Assembly: GCF_029906345.1 (NCBI RefSeq)
Contig: NZ_JARYGY010000001.1
Location: forward strand, 780,851 to 844,850
Origin: Aquimarina mycalae
GTDB lineage: Bacteria > Bacteroidota > Bacteroidia > Flavobacteriales > Flavobacteriaceae
DNA length: 64,000 bases
Direction: 5' to 3'
The notes beneath the pieces were generated by a model. It was not told the origin of the DNA. It did not search any database and saw only the letters and a list, made by a program, of their open reading frames with translations. Of the stretch, positions 50,225 to 59,345 are shown one piece after another. Both the position numbers and the translations under genes were made by a program. Positions within the stretch are counted from its first letter, which is position 1. Each line of letters starts with the position of its first letter.

Positions 50225-50799
50225 TTTTAAAAAGTTGAGTTTGTGTAGTTACTATTAAACAAAATAAATTCACTACAGTATTTATTTTGCTTGCGATTAT
50301 TTTAGTAAAGCTTTGAACCTTTTTAAAATTTAAGCGGGTTGAATATATGATAATTTTTTTAAAATATCAGTTAATTATTTATGCAATTCTCTGTGATTAA
50401 GAACAATACCTACATAAAATTCAAAAAAAGAAGATAAAAGTTATTAAAATCACATCCTTAAATTACACGATAAAGTCGATCAAATGCATATTCCTAATTC
50501 TCAAATATTTAAGGCATTTTACAATAAAACATAGTGTATTCAATCATGTTAAAGAATTCTTAAGATTGTAGGAAAAAACATCAAATGAAGGTTTTTTCCT
50601 ACTTATCATAAAATATTGATTCTAAAACGTTAAAAAAATACTAACGTTACGTTTTAACATTAAAAAGTGATCAAATAGCCTCTATCAATAAGATTACAAA
50701 CTTTAAAGAAAAAAGAAAAAATGGTGCAATAAACGACATAAAAAAACCCAACTTAAGTTGGGTTTTTGATCTATCTATAACATAATTAATGTAACTATA
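50225..50799. other. 575-base spacer with a perfect inverted repeat
   Basis: This region has no gene. It contains the leader motif before copy B (50234-50247), a perfect 11-base inverted repeat TAGGAAAAAAC / GTTTTTTCCTA at 50569-50601 and a second, imperfect one around 50614-50655 (AAAACGTTA ... TAACGTTACGTTTT). The terminator of copy C is at 50741-50767. The inverted repeats are not explained by any gene and could be an RNA structure or an old mobile-element end. Confidence 0.5.
50741..50767 (-). terminator. Terminator of third HEIGH peptidase gene
   Basis: CCCAACTTAAGTTGGG is a perfect palindrome flanked by A6 and T5, giving a compact hairpin with a T-run on either strand. It lies 33 bases beyond the copy C stop. 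Confidence 0.75.
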
Positions 50800-51648
50800 T
50801 TAATATAAGTAATTCAAGGCAGTAGTATCATTACTATTAAATTCTCCAGTTGCAGCTGTACTAAAACATGCTAACATAATAGAAGTAGCATCATATCCTG
50901 ACGGAGTTCCAGGAATTAAGATAGCTCCATCAGATCCTGCGCTTTCTCCTGATTGCCCACAACTCTGACGACTAAACCAATCTGTGTGACGAAAACCAAT
51001 GGAGTGACCAATCTCATGGGTAATCACATGTTCATTCACATTATTAGAGTATGCAGATAATCCATAAATAGCAATTCCAAAATTAGGTCTACCTTGTGCA
51101 TCTGGAAACCCTGCTACTCCACCTTGTTCTCCTGCTGCTTCTTCATTAGGGTCATGATATACCACCATATCTTTGGATTGATAATCTGTTCCAAAAGTTA
51201 ATCTGAAAGAAATAGCAAGATTTAGTCTGTTATAGTTATTAACCGCCCATTGCAATCCTGTTCTTTCTTTACTATTAAGTCCAAAACCGCCACCACCAGT
51301 ATAACCAATAATATCAATTGTTCTATAAGAACCTGACACCAAATTATTAGTTCTATACTGTTTCGTATTACCCTCTGCTACTCCTAAAACAGGAGTATCC
51401 ATCAAATCTTTAATTGTAGAGAAGTAATCTCCCGATCTTACACCTGTAACTTTGGAACCATCCAATAACGTTCTTGTCTGGATTTTAGCATCTTTTGCAT
51501 TTACGCCGATTGCTTCTAGTTGTAATTTTATTTCTTTAGAAATTTCTTGAGTAACCGTTTCGATTTCGGTTGAAACGTCTTTCTTTTCGCAAGATGTAAT
51601 AAAACCTGCTACGATAGCACATAGTGCTAAGATTATAAATCTTTTCAT
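50800..51648 (-). CDS. HEIGH-type metallopeptidase lipoprotein, copy C (diverged)
   Basis: A 282-residue paralogue with signal FIILALCAIVAGFITSCEKK (lipid Cys20) and the zinc motif HVITHEIGHSIGFRHTDWFS. It shares the layout and many residues with copies A and B (YRTNNLVSGSYRTIDIIGYT, RTGLQWAVNNYNR) but has diverged, including a longer loop (HDPNEEAAGEQGGVAGFPDA) before the zinc site. It is the oldest-looking member of the cluster. The same leader motif precedes it. Substrate specificity probably differs from A/B. Confidence 0.92.
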   Translation of the reverse strand: MKRFIILALCAIVAGFITSCEKKDVSTEIETVTQEISKEIKLQLEAIGVNAKDAKIQTRTLLDGSKVTGVRSGDYFSTIKDLMDTPVLGVAEGNTKQYRTNNLVSGSYRTIDIIGYTGGGGFGLNSKERTGLQWAVNNYNRLNLAISFRLTFGTDYQSKDMVVYHDPNEEAAGEQGGVAGFPDAQGRPNFGIAIYGLSAYSNNVNEHVITHEIGHSIGFRHTDWFSRQSCGQSGESAGSDGAILIPGTPSGYDATSIMLACFSTAATGEFNSNDTTALNYLY

Positions 51649-51996
51649 TGTAAAAATGTGTTGAGTTTGTATAAATTATTTTGGGAAGTACATTCAAAAC
51701 CAACGAATCGCGCTAGCTTAAAATCAATAAGAAAGTTTTGGGGCGTACAATTTTTCCATTTCAAAGGTATGATAATTTTTTAATTAAAAAAGTTAATTAA
51801 TTAAACTATCCTTTAAGAAATTGAATTTTTATTAAATATTCCTTATTAAAAAAGTGTTTTTTCGATGAATGACATAATTTGCAGGATATAAAAACCCACA
51901 CTATTTCTAAGTTAAAACCGTAATTTGTAGTTTTTTGTAAAAAAAATCGCTCAACAAATAAAATTATTGAGCGATTATTCCTACATTTTTATTTTT
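51649..51996. other. Spacer between peptidase C and clpS
   Basis: About 350 AT-rich bases with no gene. It contains the leader motif of copy C at 51660-51673 and, at its right end, a terminator for clpS at 51941-51975 (AATCGCTCAA / TTGAGCGATT with a T-run on the minus strand). Nothing else is supported. Confidence 0.6.
51941..51975 (-). terminator. Terminator of clpS
   Basis: AATCGCTCAA pairs with TTGAGCGATT across a ten-base loop, and the minus strand continues into a T-run. It lies 22 bases past the clpS stop. Confidence 0.8.
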
Positions 51997-52272
51997 TCAA
52001 ACAATTTCTGCACTTAAACCTGCCTGAAGTAATTTAGAACATCTAGGCACTAATTCTTCATAAACCCCTGTTTTTACGGTGCATTTACCTTTATAATGAA
52101 CAAGCATTGCGCATTGCTCTGCTTGCACTGGCGTATGTTCACAAGTGTATATCAAAGTTTCGATCACATGATCAAATGTATTAACATCATCGTTATACAA
52201 AACAATTTCATTATTATTTTGTTCTACAGTTTTTTCTAAAACTTCTTCTAAAACTTTTTCTTGAGTGCTCAT
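51997..52272 (-). CDS. clpS: ClpS, adaptor of the ClpAP protease
   Basis: ClpS delivers N-degron proteins (Leu, Phe, Tyr, Trp N-termini) to ClpAP/ClpC. The protein from the second ATG (MSTQEKVLEE...) has the signature NEIVLYNDDVNTFDHVIETL and CEHTPVQAEQCAMLVHYKGK. The Asn-Asp-Asp motif and the HYKGKC segment belong to the N-end-rule binding site. Length about 91 is normal for the family; the longer start adds six residues and is less likely. It is in the same direction as prmA and may form a unit with it. Confidence 0.95.
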   Translation of the reverse strand: MSTQEKVLEEVLEKTVEQNNNEIVLYNDDVNTFDHVIETLIYTCEHTPVQAEQCAMLVHYKGKCTVKTGVYEELVPRCSKLLQAGLSAEIV

Positions 52273-52329
52273 CTCATCAATTTTATACAAATATACTATT
52301 TAGGGTAGAAAAAATAATCTTCTATTGCA

Positions 52330-53169
52330 TTAATTTAACTTGTAACAGGCTGCTATCCAATTATTTCTTTCAATATACTCCACAAAATCTAAACCGTTAG
52401 CATTACACTCTTTTGTTATCAAATCTAAATCTTCTCTATAAAACCCACTAAGAAATAAATTTCCTCCAGCATTAAGTGTTTCGGTATATGACGCAATATC
52501 GTTTAATAGTATATTCCTATTTATATTCGCTATCACCACATCATATCTCTTATCTTTCAATAAAGATACCTCTCCTTCATAAGCGGTTATATGACTACAA
52601 TTATTTCTTTCTATATTTTCTATAGTATTTAGATAACACCAATTATCAATATCAATGGCATCAATCGGTTTTGCTCCTTTCATTTCTGCCAAAATTGCCA
52701 AAACACCTGTTCCACACCCCATATCTAAGGTTTTTTTTCCTTCTAAATTATTCTTCAATAAATGTTGAATCATCATATGAGTTGTCTCGTGATGTCCTGT
52801 TCCAAACGACATTTTAGGTTCTATTACAATATCATATTGCACTATTGGTTTTTCATGAAAAGGAGCTCTTACACTACAACTATCATCTACCATAATAGGT
52901 TTAAAGTTTTTCTCCCATTCACTGTTCCAATTTACTTGTTCTATTTCTTTAGAGGTATATGTGATTTTGAATTCTTCTGAAGTAAGGATATGAATATCAT
53001 CTAATATATTTTTGTTCCACTCCTCTTTTTGAATAAAAGCTTCTACTCCACTTTCCGTTTCTACAAAACTCTCGAAACCTGCATATCCAAGTTCTGCTAT
53101 TAAAATTTCTGTTGCGGGTTGTAATGGTGTTATATTAAAGTAATAACCAATATAAATAGGAGTTGTCAT
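52330..53169 (-). CDS. prmA: Ribosomal protein L11 methyltransferase
   Basis: This 279-residue SAM-dependent enzyme trimethylates ribosomal protein L11. The SAM motif DMGCGTGVLAILAEMKGAKP is at about residues 149-168, preceded by FGTGHHETTHMMIQHLL, both typical for PrmA, and VIANINRNILL follows as motif IV. The N-terminal L11-recognition domain (about 1-100) is present but somewhat short, as usual in Bacteroidetes. It stands upstream of clpS on the same strand, a common flavobacterial arrangement. Confidence 0.95.
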   Translation of the reverse strand: MTTPIYIGYYFNITPLQPATEILIAELGYAGFESFVETESGVEAFIQKEEWNKNILDDIHILTSEEFKITYTSKEIEQVNWNSEWEKNFKPIMVDDSCSVRAPFHEKPIVQYDIVIEPKMSFGTGHHETTHMMIQHLLKNNLEGKKTLDMGCGTGVLAILAEMKGAKPIDAIDIDNWCYLNTIENIERNNCSHITAYEGEVSLLKDKRYDVVIANINRNILLNDIASYTETLNAGGNLFLSGFYREDLDLITKECNANGLDFVEYIERNNWIAACYKLN

Positions 53170-53212
53170 TTTATTTTAAAAATTAGATTGCAAAGTTACT
53201 CTTTTGAACAAC

Positions 53213-53242
53213 AAAAAAAGCATCCGTAGATACGAATGCTTA
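53213..53242 (-). terminator. Terminator of tpiA
   Basis: AAGCAT and ATGCTT with an inner CGTA/TACG form a hairpin followed on the minus strand by a T-run. It stands directly next to a (TAT)8 tract at 53241-53264 just past the tpiA stop. Confidence 0.7.
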
Positions 53243-53278
53243 TTATTATTATTATTATTATTATGTTTTTATAAAATC

Positions 53279-54031
53279 CTAGAATGAACTTGCAATAGCA
53301 GCAAAACTTTCTGGATCTAATGCAGCTCCTCCGATCAATCCGCCATCTACATCTGGTTTAGCAAATATCTCTTTTGCATTTGCAGGTTTTACGCTTCCTC
53401 CATATAGAATTGAAACTTCTTCAGCAACATCATTATTAAAAGCTTTTGCTATAGTATTTCTAATAAAAGCATGCATTTCTTGTGCTTGTTCTGGACTTGC
53501 AGTCTCACCAGTACCTATTGCCCAAACTGGCTCATAAGCCAACACAATACTTTTCCAGGATTTATCATCTAAATCAAATAATGCATTTTTTAGTTGACTT
53601 TCTACCACTTTGAAATGGTTATCGGTTTTACGATCCTCTAATTCTTCTCCAAAACAAAAGATAATTGTCATATCGTGTTCTAACGCTGTCTTTACTTTCT
53701 GCGCTAACAATTCGTCTGTTTCTCCAAAATAAGCTCTACGCTCACTATGCCCCAATATCACTATTTCTATCCCAATACTTTTTAACATATCTGCAGAAAT
53801 CTCTCCTGTAAATGCTCCGTTTTTAGCTTGGTGCATATTCTGTGCTGCTACAGCAATATTAGATTTTTCAAGTTCTTTACAAGCATAAGATAAGTTCGTA
53901 AACGTTGGTGCTACAATAATTTCTGCAGTAGACGATTCCTTAAGCTTCGTATTCAATCCAGAAAGTAAAACTCCCGTTTCTTCTAGATTTTTATTCATTT
54001 TCCAGTTTCCTGCTACAATCTTTTTTCTCAT
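53279..54031 (-). CDS. tpiA: Triosephosphate isomerase
   Basis: This 250-residue TIM-barrel enzyme interconverts dihydroxyacetone phosphate and glyceraldehyde 3-phosphate in glycolysis. Key positions are visible: GNWKMN at residues 7-12, the catalytic GHSERR (His of 94-99) and AYEPVWAIGTG (catalytic Glu near 168), and phosphate loop residues GGSVKPAN and GLIGGAALD. Length is normal. It lies in a housekeeping run with prmA and clpS. Confidence 0.97.
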   Translation of the reverse strand: MRKKIVAGNWKMNKNLEETGVLLSGLNTKLKESSTAEIIVAPTFTNLSYACKELEKSNIAVAAQNMHQAKNGAFTGEISADMLKSIGIEIVILGHSERRAYFGETDELLAQKVKTALEHDMTIIFCFGEELEDRKTDNHFKVVESQLKNALFDLDDKSWKSIVLAYEPVWAIGTGETASPEQAQEMHAFIRNTIAKAFNNDVAEEVSILYGGSVKPANAKEIFAKPDVDGGLIGGAALDPESFAAIASSF

Positions 54032-54083
54032 TAATTTAAATTTATGTGTGTGGTTAAAAGTTTGGTTACAATTTTAAAATAAG

Positions 54084-55157
54084 TTATAAAGCTCTAATTC
54101 TAGGATCGAGCCATCGGTAGATAATGTCTACAAATATATTGATTAGAATGAATACCGAAGAAATCACTATTACAGCTCCCATAATAATTGGTAGATCTGA
54201 TGTGTTTAATGCATCCACAATCTCCTTCCCTAAACCATTCCATCCAAAAATATACTCTACAAATACAGCTCCTGCTAGCATCGATGCAAACCATCCAGAA
54301 ATAGCTGTTACTACGGGATTCAAAGAATTCTTTAATGCGTGTCTCCTGATTACCTGAAACAAGGATAACCCTTTTGCCTTCGCAGTTCTGATATAATCCT
54401 GACTCATCACTTCTAACAAAGAATTACGCATTAACTGAGTAACTACTGCTAAGGGTCTTACTCCTAAAACAATGGCTGGTAATATTAGATTCTTCCATTT
54501 AACGTATGTTCCTTCTCCAAAATCATCGACTTCATATAAACTTCCTGTCATATTAAGGTTTGTATATTCATGAAGTACATATCCAAACAGCCAGGCAAAA
54601 ATTATTGCACTAAAGAAAGAAGGTACACTCATACCTATGGTACTAACGAATTGAATCAATCTGTCTGGCCATTGATCCTTGTTTAACGCACTAATGATAC
54701 CCATTGAAATTCCTAAAAATATAGCAATGAGTATTGCCGATACAGCAAGGACGGCTGTATTGGGCAACGTTTCTTTTATTACCTGACTTACTTTTTTACC
54801 ATTTTTCTGAAAAGATTCTCTTAAATAAGGGTATTTAAGTACCGTTTTGGTATTACCAATAACGAATAATGATACTCCAGTATATTTTTCGGCATCAAAA
54901 TATGAGAAATCTTCTTCTATTGTACTATGAAAAGAAATTGGAGAAAGGTCGTTAAGATAATAACTGTATTGTGTTCTTAGTGGTAAATCAAAACCATATT
55001 TTTTATTGATGATATCTAATTGTTCTTTATTCTCATTCTGTCCCATCATCATTTGCGCAGGATCTCCTGGAAGTATCGTAAACAATAAAAATATCACTGT
55101 AATCACTCCTAATAAAGTAAGTAATGCATACCCAAATTTATAGAAGTATTTAATCAT
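54084..55157 (-). CDS. ABC transporter permease, dipeptide/oligopeptide (DppB) type, orphan
   Basis: A 357-residue permease with six or more membrane helices and the binding-protein-dependent transport signature (YIRTAKAKGLSLFQVIRRHA, then LKNSLNPVVTAISGWFASML, near residues 258-297; the EAA-like loop). It opens with the DppB-like LLGVITVIFLLFTILPGDPA. A longer periplasmic loop between helices 1 and 2 than usual (about 45-140) is notable. No ATPase, second permease or binding protein is next to it, so its partners are elsewhere. It lies two bases from the BT_3928-type gene and is probably co-transcribed. Confidence 0.85.
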   Translation of the reverse strand: MIKYFYKFGYALLTLLGVITVIFLLFTILPGDPAQMMMGQNENKEQLDIINKKYGFDLPLRTQYSYYLNDLSPISFHSTIEEDFSYFDAEKYTGVSLFVIGNTKTVLKYPYLRESFQKNGKKVSQVIKETLPNTAVLAVSAILIAIFLGISMGIISALNKDQWPDRLIQFVSTIGMSVPSFFSAIIFAWLFGYVLHEYTNLNMTGSLYEVDDFGEGTYVKWKNLILPAIVLGVRPLAVVTQLMRNSLLEVMSQDYIRTAKAKGLSLFQVIRRHALKNSLNPVVTAISGWFASMLAGAVFVEYIFGWNGLGKEIVDALNTSDLPIIMGAVIVISSVFILINIFVDIIYRWLDPRIRAL

Positions 55158-55159
55158 CT

Positions 55160-56896
55160 TTAATTTGATTTTTCCTTCAGTTTTTCTACTTCTTCCAACG
55201 TATATGCCTTATATTCAAAATCATCTCCATATAATCTTTTAGCATACTCTTCAACGGTATCATCATATCCTGCATCTGTTCGTCGTTGATTTACAGTTTC
55301 TTCATCTTTTATTGGCCAAATTATCTGTATTGGGTTATCAGAATTGTAATTCAATGTGGTTCCCTGAGTACCATAAATTTGCTCTTTACCATTATGCATT
55401 AGATATCGATCTTCCATCATAGCCACTAATCTAAAAGGAATTTCATCTTTTTTTCCTGCTTCTTTAATTATTGGAAGATATTGATCAATTTTATCAGAAT
55501 GCTGTATTACATACCAAGCTGCAGTATTTGTAGGTTCTCCTACGAGTGATTTACCAGGGTATCCATATTTCTTGAACACTTGCTCTATAAACACTGTGTT
55601 AGTAGAATCAATAATACTTTGCTGTTTCCATAAATCTCCAGAAGCTTCTTCTTTTGTTGCACCTACTAATGCCGCAATACTATCACGTTCTGTCTCCGAT
55701 TTTACCATCATTAAACGCCTAAACTTCTGATCCAATTTAGCAACACTATCTAACTGAGCCTTTAGTTTTTCGTTAATCTTCGGTTCTGATCTTTCTACTT
55801 TTTCTAAAACCAACTTATCAGCATCATTCCAGTGTAGTTTTTCGGTAATAGTACCTTTATTTAATGTTACAATTCCAGGATTAGATCTCAGTATTGTTTT
55901 TAATGCGGTTTCATCTGTACTATAAAATTCAAAATTCAGATTAAATTGTTCTTTTTTCTGAGAAATATCTTTGGGAGAAGAAGCTGTAAGACCTATTACA
56001 TCATATCCTTGTGATAGCGCTTTATCTGTTAATCCTTTAATTGCACTCATCCCTTCTCCTTCACTTTTGGACAAATTATACATAACGATAAGGACTAGGT
56101 TTTCTTTTTCTAAATATTCTGCCGTAAAATCCTGACCGTCTTTTTCTATTGCAAAATCATGGATTGGTGGAATATAACCTTCATTAATCATTTTAGTTTC
56201 TACACCAATATACTTACCATCAACCTTTGGATAATCTCCACTAGTTTTGATTATTTCTTCTTGACCATCTACTTCGAATTTCCAAAAATATTCAAATTCA
56301 GCTTCAGGAGCACCTTCTGGAACCGACATTCCTTCTTCTATATTGGTTCCTATTTTATAGGCTCTAAAATCAAAAGTCGGTAAATGCATTAATACATGAT
56401 ATGCAAATCCTAAACAGGCCGTAAAGCAAATAAAAACAATCCATTTATGAGATGTTGCAGGTAAAATAGGTGTTATATATTTTCTTCCGAAGAACAACAC
56501 TAATATCAGAACTAATAAAATTACATCTTTTGTAAACGATTCCCAAGGTGTTAACGGCAACGCATCACCAAAACAACCACAATCCGTAACTTTATTAAAA
56601 TATGCTGAGTAAAAGGTGAGGAATGTAAAAAACACGATCATTCCTAATAAAGACCACACTGTAAATTTGGGTAAATACCCTAATAAAAGTGTTACTCCTA
56701 CAATGATCTCAAAAATCACTAAAAAAACAGCAATCAACAATGCAAACGGAATTAAGAACTCCATATTTAGCACTCCTTCACTAAAATATTCTTGAAGCTT
56801 ATACGAGAATCCCAATGGATCATTAAGCTTTATAAATCCCGAAAACAAAAAAAGAGCTGCTACAAATATTCTGGAAAAACCAACAAGTATTTTCAT
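55160..56896 (-). CDS. DoxX/MauE-like membrane protein, BT_3928 type
   Basis: A 578-residue protein with about four to five membrane helices in the first 170 residues (LFLFSGFIKLNDPLGFSYKL, then DCGCFGDALPLTPWESFTKD, the DoxX/MauE signature including its CGC). A periplasmic thioredoxin-like domain (about 200-370) follows, in which no CxxC is visible, and then a charged helical tail (380-578). The architecture matches the Bacteroidetes BT_3928 family of unknown function, perhaps in redox or respiratory electron transfer. It starts an operon with the ABC permease and probably tpiA. Confidence 0.85.
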   Translation of the reverse strand: MKILVGFSRIFVAALFLFSGFIKLNDPLGFSYKLQEYFSEGVLNMEFLIPFALLIAVFLVIFEIIVGVTLLLGYLPKFTVWSLLGMIVFFTFLTFYSAYFNKVTDCGCFGDALPLTPWESFTKDVILLVLILVLFFGRKYITPILPATSHKWIVFICFTACLGFAYHVLMHLPTFDFRAYKIGTNIEEGMSVPEGAPEAEFEYFWKFEVDGQEEIIKTSGDYPKVDGKYIGVETKMINEGYIPPIHDFAIEKDGQDFTAEYLEKENLVLIVMYNLSKSEGEGMSAIKGLTDKALSQGYDVIGLTASSPKDISQKKEQFNLNFEFYSTDETALKTILRSNPGIVTLNKGTITEKLHWNDADKLVLEKVERSEPKINEKLKAQLDSVAKLDQKFRRLMMVKSETERDSIAALVGATKEEASGDLWKQQSIIDSTNTVFIEQVFKKYGYPGKSLVGEPTNTAAWYVIQHSDKIDQYLPIIKEAGKKDEIPFRLVAMMEDRYLMHNGKEQIYGTQGTTLNYNSDNPIQIIWPIKDEETVNQRRTDAGYDDTVEEYAKRLYGDDFEYKAYTLEEVEKLKEKSN

Positions 56897-56987
56897 CTTT
56901 AAATGGTAATATTAATTTATTTTGAACAAGATAATAGGTTTACATCTTGTTACTTTTAGTTTAACAGTATTTTATAAAATCCTCACA

Positions 56988-57530
56988 TCAATTAGCTTCC
57001 CCTAAATGAATCATAGCAAAAACTGCATAATTAATCATATCCTGATAATTAGCATCAATTCCCTCACTAACCAATGTTTTTCCTTTATTATCTTCAATTT
57101 GCTTTACGCGTAATAACTTCTGGATAATTAAATCAGTCAATGAACTAACTCTCATATCACGCCAAGCCTCACCATAATCATGATTTTTATTCATCATTAA
57201 AGTTTTGGTGATATTTATATGCTCATCATATAACTTAGTTGCCACTTCTGTAGACAAATCTGGTTGTTCTGCAATTCCTTTTTCTAGTTGGATTAACGCC
57301 ATAAGGCTATAATTTATAATCCCGATAAACTCAGAAACCTCACCTTCATCTACTTTTCTTACTGCGTTTTCTTGTAAACCTCGAATACGTTGTGCTTTGA
57401 TAAAAATTTGATCTGTTAATGATGGTAATCGCAGGATTCTCCATGCACTTCCATAATCCTTCATCTTTTTGACAAACAAATCACGACATTTATTAATTAC
57501 CGCGTCATATTGTATAGATGTATCTTGCAT
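56988..57530 (-). CDS. DUF1599-family protein
   Basis: A 180-residue cytoplasmic protein with two tandem copies of the same pattern: KKMKDYGSAWRILRLPSLTD (residues 16-35) and MNKNHDYGEAWRDMRVSSLT (about 113-132), each followed by a helix with RGLQEN or KQIEDN. This is the signature of the DUF1599 family, widespread in Bacteroidetes and of unknown biochemical role. It is divergent from folP across an 82-base spacer. The duplication inside the protein suggests a two-domain fold. Confidence 0.9.
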   Translation of the reverse strand: MQDTSIQYDAVINKCRDLFVKKMKDYGSAWRILRLPSLTDQIFIKAQRIRGLQENAVRKVDEGEVSEFIGIINYSLMALIQLEKGIAEQPDLSTEVATKLYDEHINITKTLMMNKNHDYGEAWRDMRVSSLTDLIIQKLLRVKQIEDNKGKTLVSEGIDANYQDMINYAVFAMIHLGEAN

Positions 57531-57612
57531 ATAACTGTTGAATTTTGCGTAAATTTCGCTTTAATATGGCAATTATACCAAATAAACATCAAAAAATAGA
57601 ACAATCCCTTAT

Positions 57613-58440
57613 ATGACTATCAATTGCAAAGGTTCTTTGATCGATTTATCCTCTCCAAAAGTAATGGGAATTCTAAATCTTACGCCAGATTCGTTTTATG
57701 ACGGAGGAAAGTATAAAAGTGAAATACAAATCTTGGAGCAGGTAGAAAAAATGCTTATTGAAGGGGCTACTTTTATAGATCTTGGAGCTTATTCTTCAAG
57801 ACCAGGAGCTAATCATATTTCGGAAGATGAAGAAAAAAACAGGATTCTACCCATTATCGAATTAGTGCTTTCTAAGTTTCCAAACACCATATTATCCATA
57901 GATACTTTTAGAAGTGAAATTGCCAAAAACTGTATCCAAGCAGGAGCCGCAATAATTAATGACATATCTGCAGGCAGTTTAGACAAAGATATGATTACTA
58001 CTATTGGAATGCTTAAAGTTCCTTATATCATGATGCACATGAAGGGAACGCCACAAACCATGAAAACGTTGGATCAATATGTTAATCTAATTCATGAAAT
58101 CCAAATTTATTTCTCAGAAAAAATTGCAGAAGCTCGAAAAAAAGGTGTCAATGACATTGTTATTGATCCTGGTTTTGGTTTTGCAAAAAACGTAAATCAA
58201 AACTTCGAACTTCTTAAAAAACTGGATACATTAAAATTGCAAGGCTTACCAATATTGGCAGGAATTTCGAGAAAATCCATGATATACAAATCTCTTAATA
58301 ATACGCCATCTGAATCCCTTAACGGGACTACTGCTCTGAACACGATTGCTTTGATAAAAGGAGCTTCTATACTAAGAGTACATGATGTAAAAGAAGCCGT
58401 AGAGTGCATTACACTTATACAAAAGTATACTGAAGCTTGA
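57613..58440 (+). CDS. folP: Dihydropteroate synthase
   Basis: This 275-residue TIM barrel joins p-aminobenzoate with 6-hydroxymethyl-dihydropterin pyrophosphate in folate synthesis and is the sulfonamide target. Motifs: VMGILNLTPDSFYDGGKY at residues 17-34, DLGAYSSRPGA at about 57-67, the DIVIDPGFGFAKN phosphate-binding region near 180-192 and GISRKSMIY near 218-226. Length is normal. It precedes the c-di-AMP synthase gene, a linkage common in Bacteroidetes. Confidence 0.97.
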   Translation: MTINCKGSLIDLSSPKVMGILNLTPDSFYDGGKYKSEIQILEQVEKMLIEGATFIDLGAYSSRPGANHISEDEEKNRILPIIELVLSKFPNTILSIDTFRSEIAKNCIQAGAAIINDISAGSLDKDMITTIGMLKVPYIMMHMKGTPQTMKTLDQYVNLIHEIQIYFSEKIAEARKKGVNDIVIDPGFGFAKNVNQNFELLKKLDTLKLQGLPILAGISRKSMIYKSLNNTPSESLNGTTALNTIALIKGASILRVHDVKEAVECITLIQKYTEA

Positions 58441-58568
58441 CAGCATCTCTAAAATATTATGTTTTAAAACACAATATCACTGTTTAATCTACGTAATTAG
58501 AATATGCTTTTTAATGCTTTTCAAATCAGAGTTTCACTAATTTTTCTATTTTTACAAAAAGACCGCAT

Positions 58569-59345
58569 TTGGATTTAATCAACCTCAGAATATTAGACGT
58601 ACTGGATATTGTATTAGTAGCCCTCTTACTCTACTATATCTATAAGTTAGTAAAAGGGACAGCGGCTATCAATATTTTCATTGGTATTGTAATGATTTAT
58701 TTGGTTTGGAAACTAACACAATTCCTTGCCATGGAAATGCTTAGTAGTGTACTGGGTGAATTTATAGGAGTAGGAATGTTTGCGCTAATTGTTGTTTTCC
58801 AACAAGAAATACGGAAATTTCTATTAATGATTGGTTCCACTAATTTTGGAAGAAGACGCAAATTCTTAAGACAATTAAAGTTTATCAGAGATACTCCAGA
58901 AGACAGTCTAACAGATATCCATGCTATTGTTAAGGCCTGTGAAAAAATGGGAGACACTTTTACTGGAGCATTAATTGTGATCAAAAGAAATACTTCTTTA
59001 GACTTCGTAAAAACTTCTGGAGATGAGCTTGATATTTTGGTCAAAACCCCAATTATAGAAAGTATTTTTTATAAAAACAGTCCATTACATGATGGTGCCA
59101 TGATTATAGAAGATAATAGAATTGTAGCCACACGTGTGATTCTTCCAGTAAGCAATGACCGAGATATTCCTTTGCGTTTTGGCTTACGACATCGAGCCGC
59201 TATTGGTATTACAGAAAAAACAGATGCTTTGGCGCTTATTGTAAGTGAAGAAACTGGTCAGATGTCTTATATAAAAAATGGAGAGTTTGTTATATTTAAA
59301 ACGCCTGAAGAGTTAATAGAAAGGATAAAAAGAGATCTCATATAA
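58569..59345 (+). CDS. cdaA: Diadenylate cyclase CdaA
   Basis: A 258-residue membrane protein with three N-terminal helices (about 12-80) and a DisA_N catalytic domain. It shows DGAMII (residues 177-182) and GLRHRAAIGITEKTDAL (about 202-218), the motifs for ATP binding and catalysis, so it should make the second messenger c-di-AMP from two ATP. The start is TTG (DLINLRILDVLDIVLVALLL); no ATG gives the family N-terminus. The next gene starts within its stop (TAATG), suggesting coupling with a DUF3667 gene. Confidence 0.95.
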   Translation: MDLINLRILDVLDIVLVALLLYYIYKLVKGTAAINIFIGIVMIYLVWKLTQFLAMEMLSSVLGEFIGVGMFALIVVFQQEIRKFLLMIGSTNFGRRRKFLRQLKFIRDTPEDSLTDIHAIVKACEKMGDTFTGALIVIKRNTSLDFVKTSGDELDILVKTPIIESIFYKNSPLHDGAMIIEDNRIVATRVILPVSNDRDIPLRFGLRHRAAIGITEKTDALALIVSEETGQMSYIKNGEFVIFKTPEELIERIKRDLI

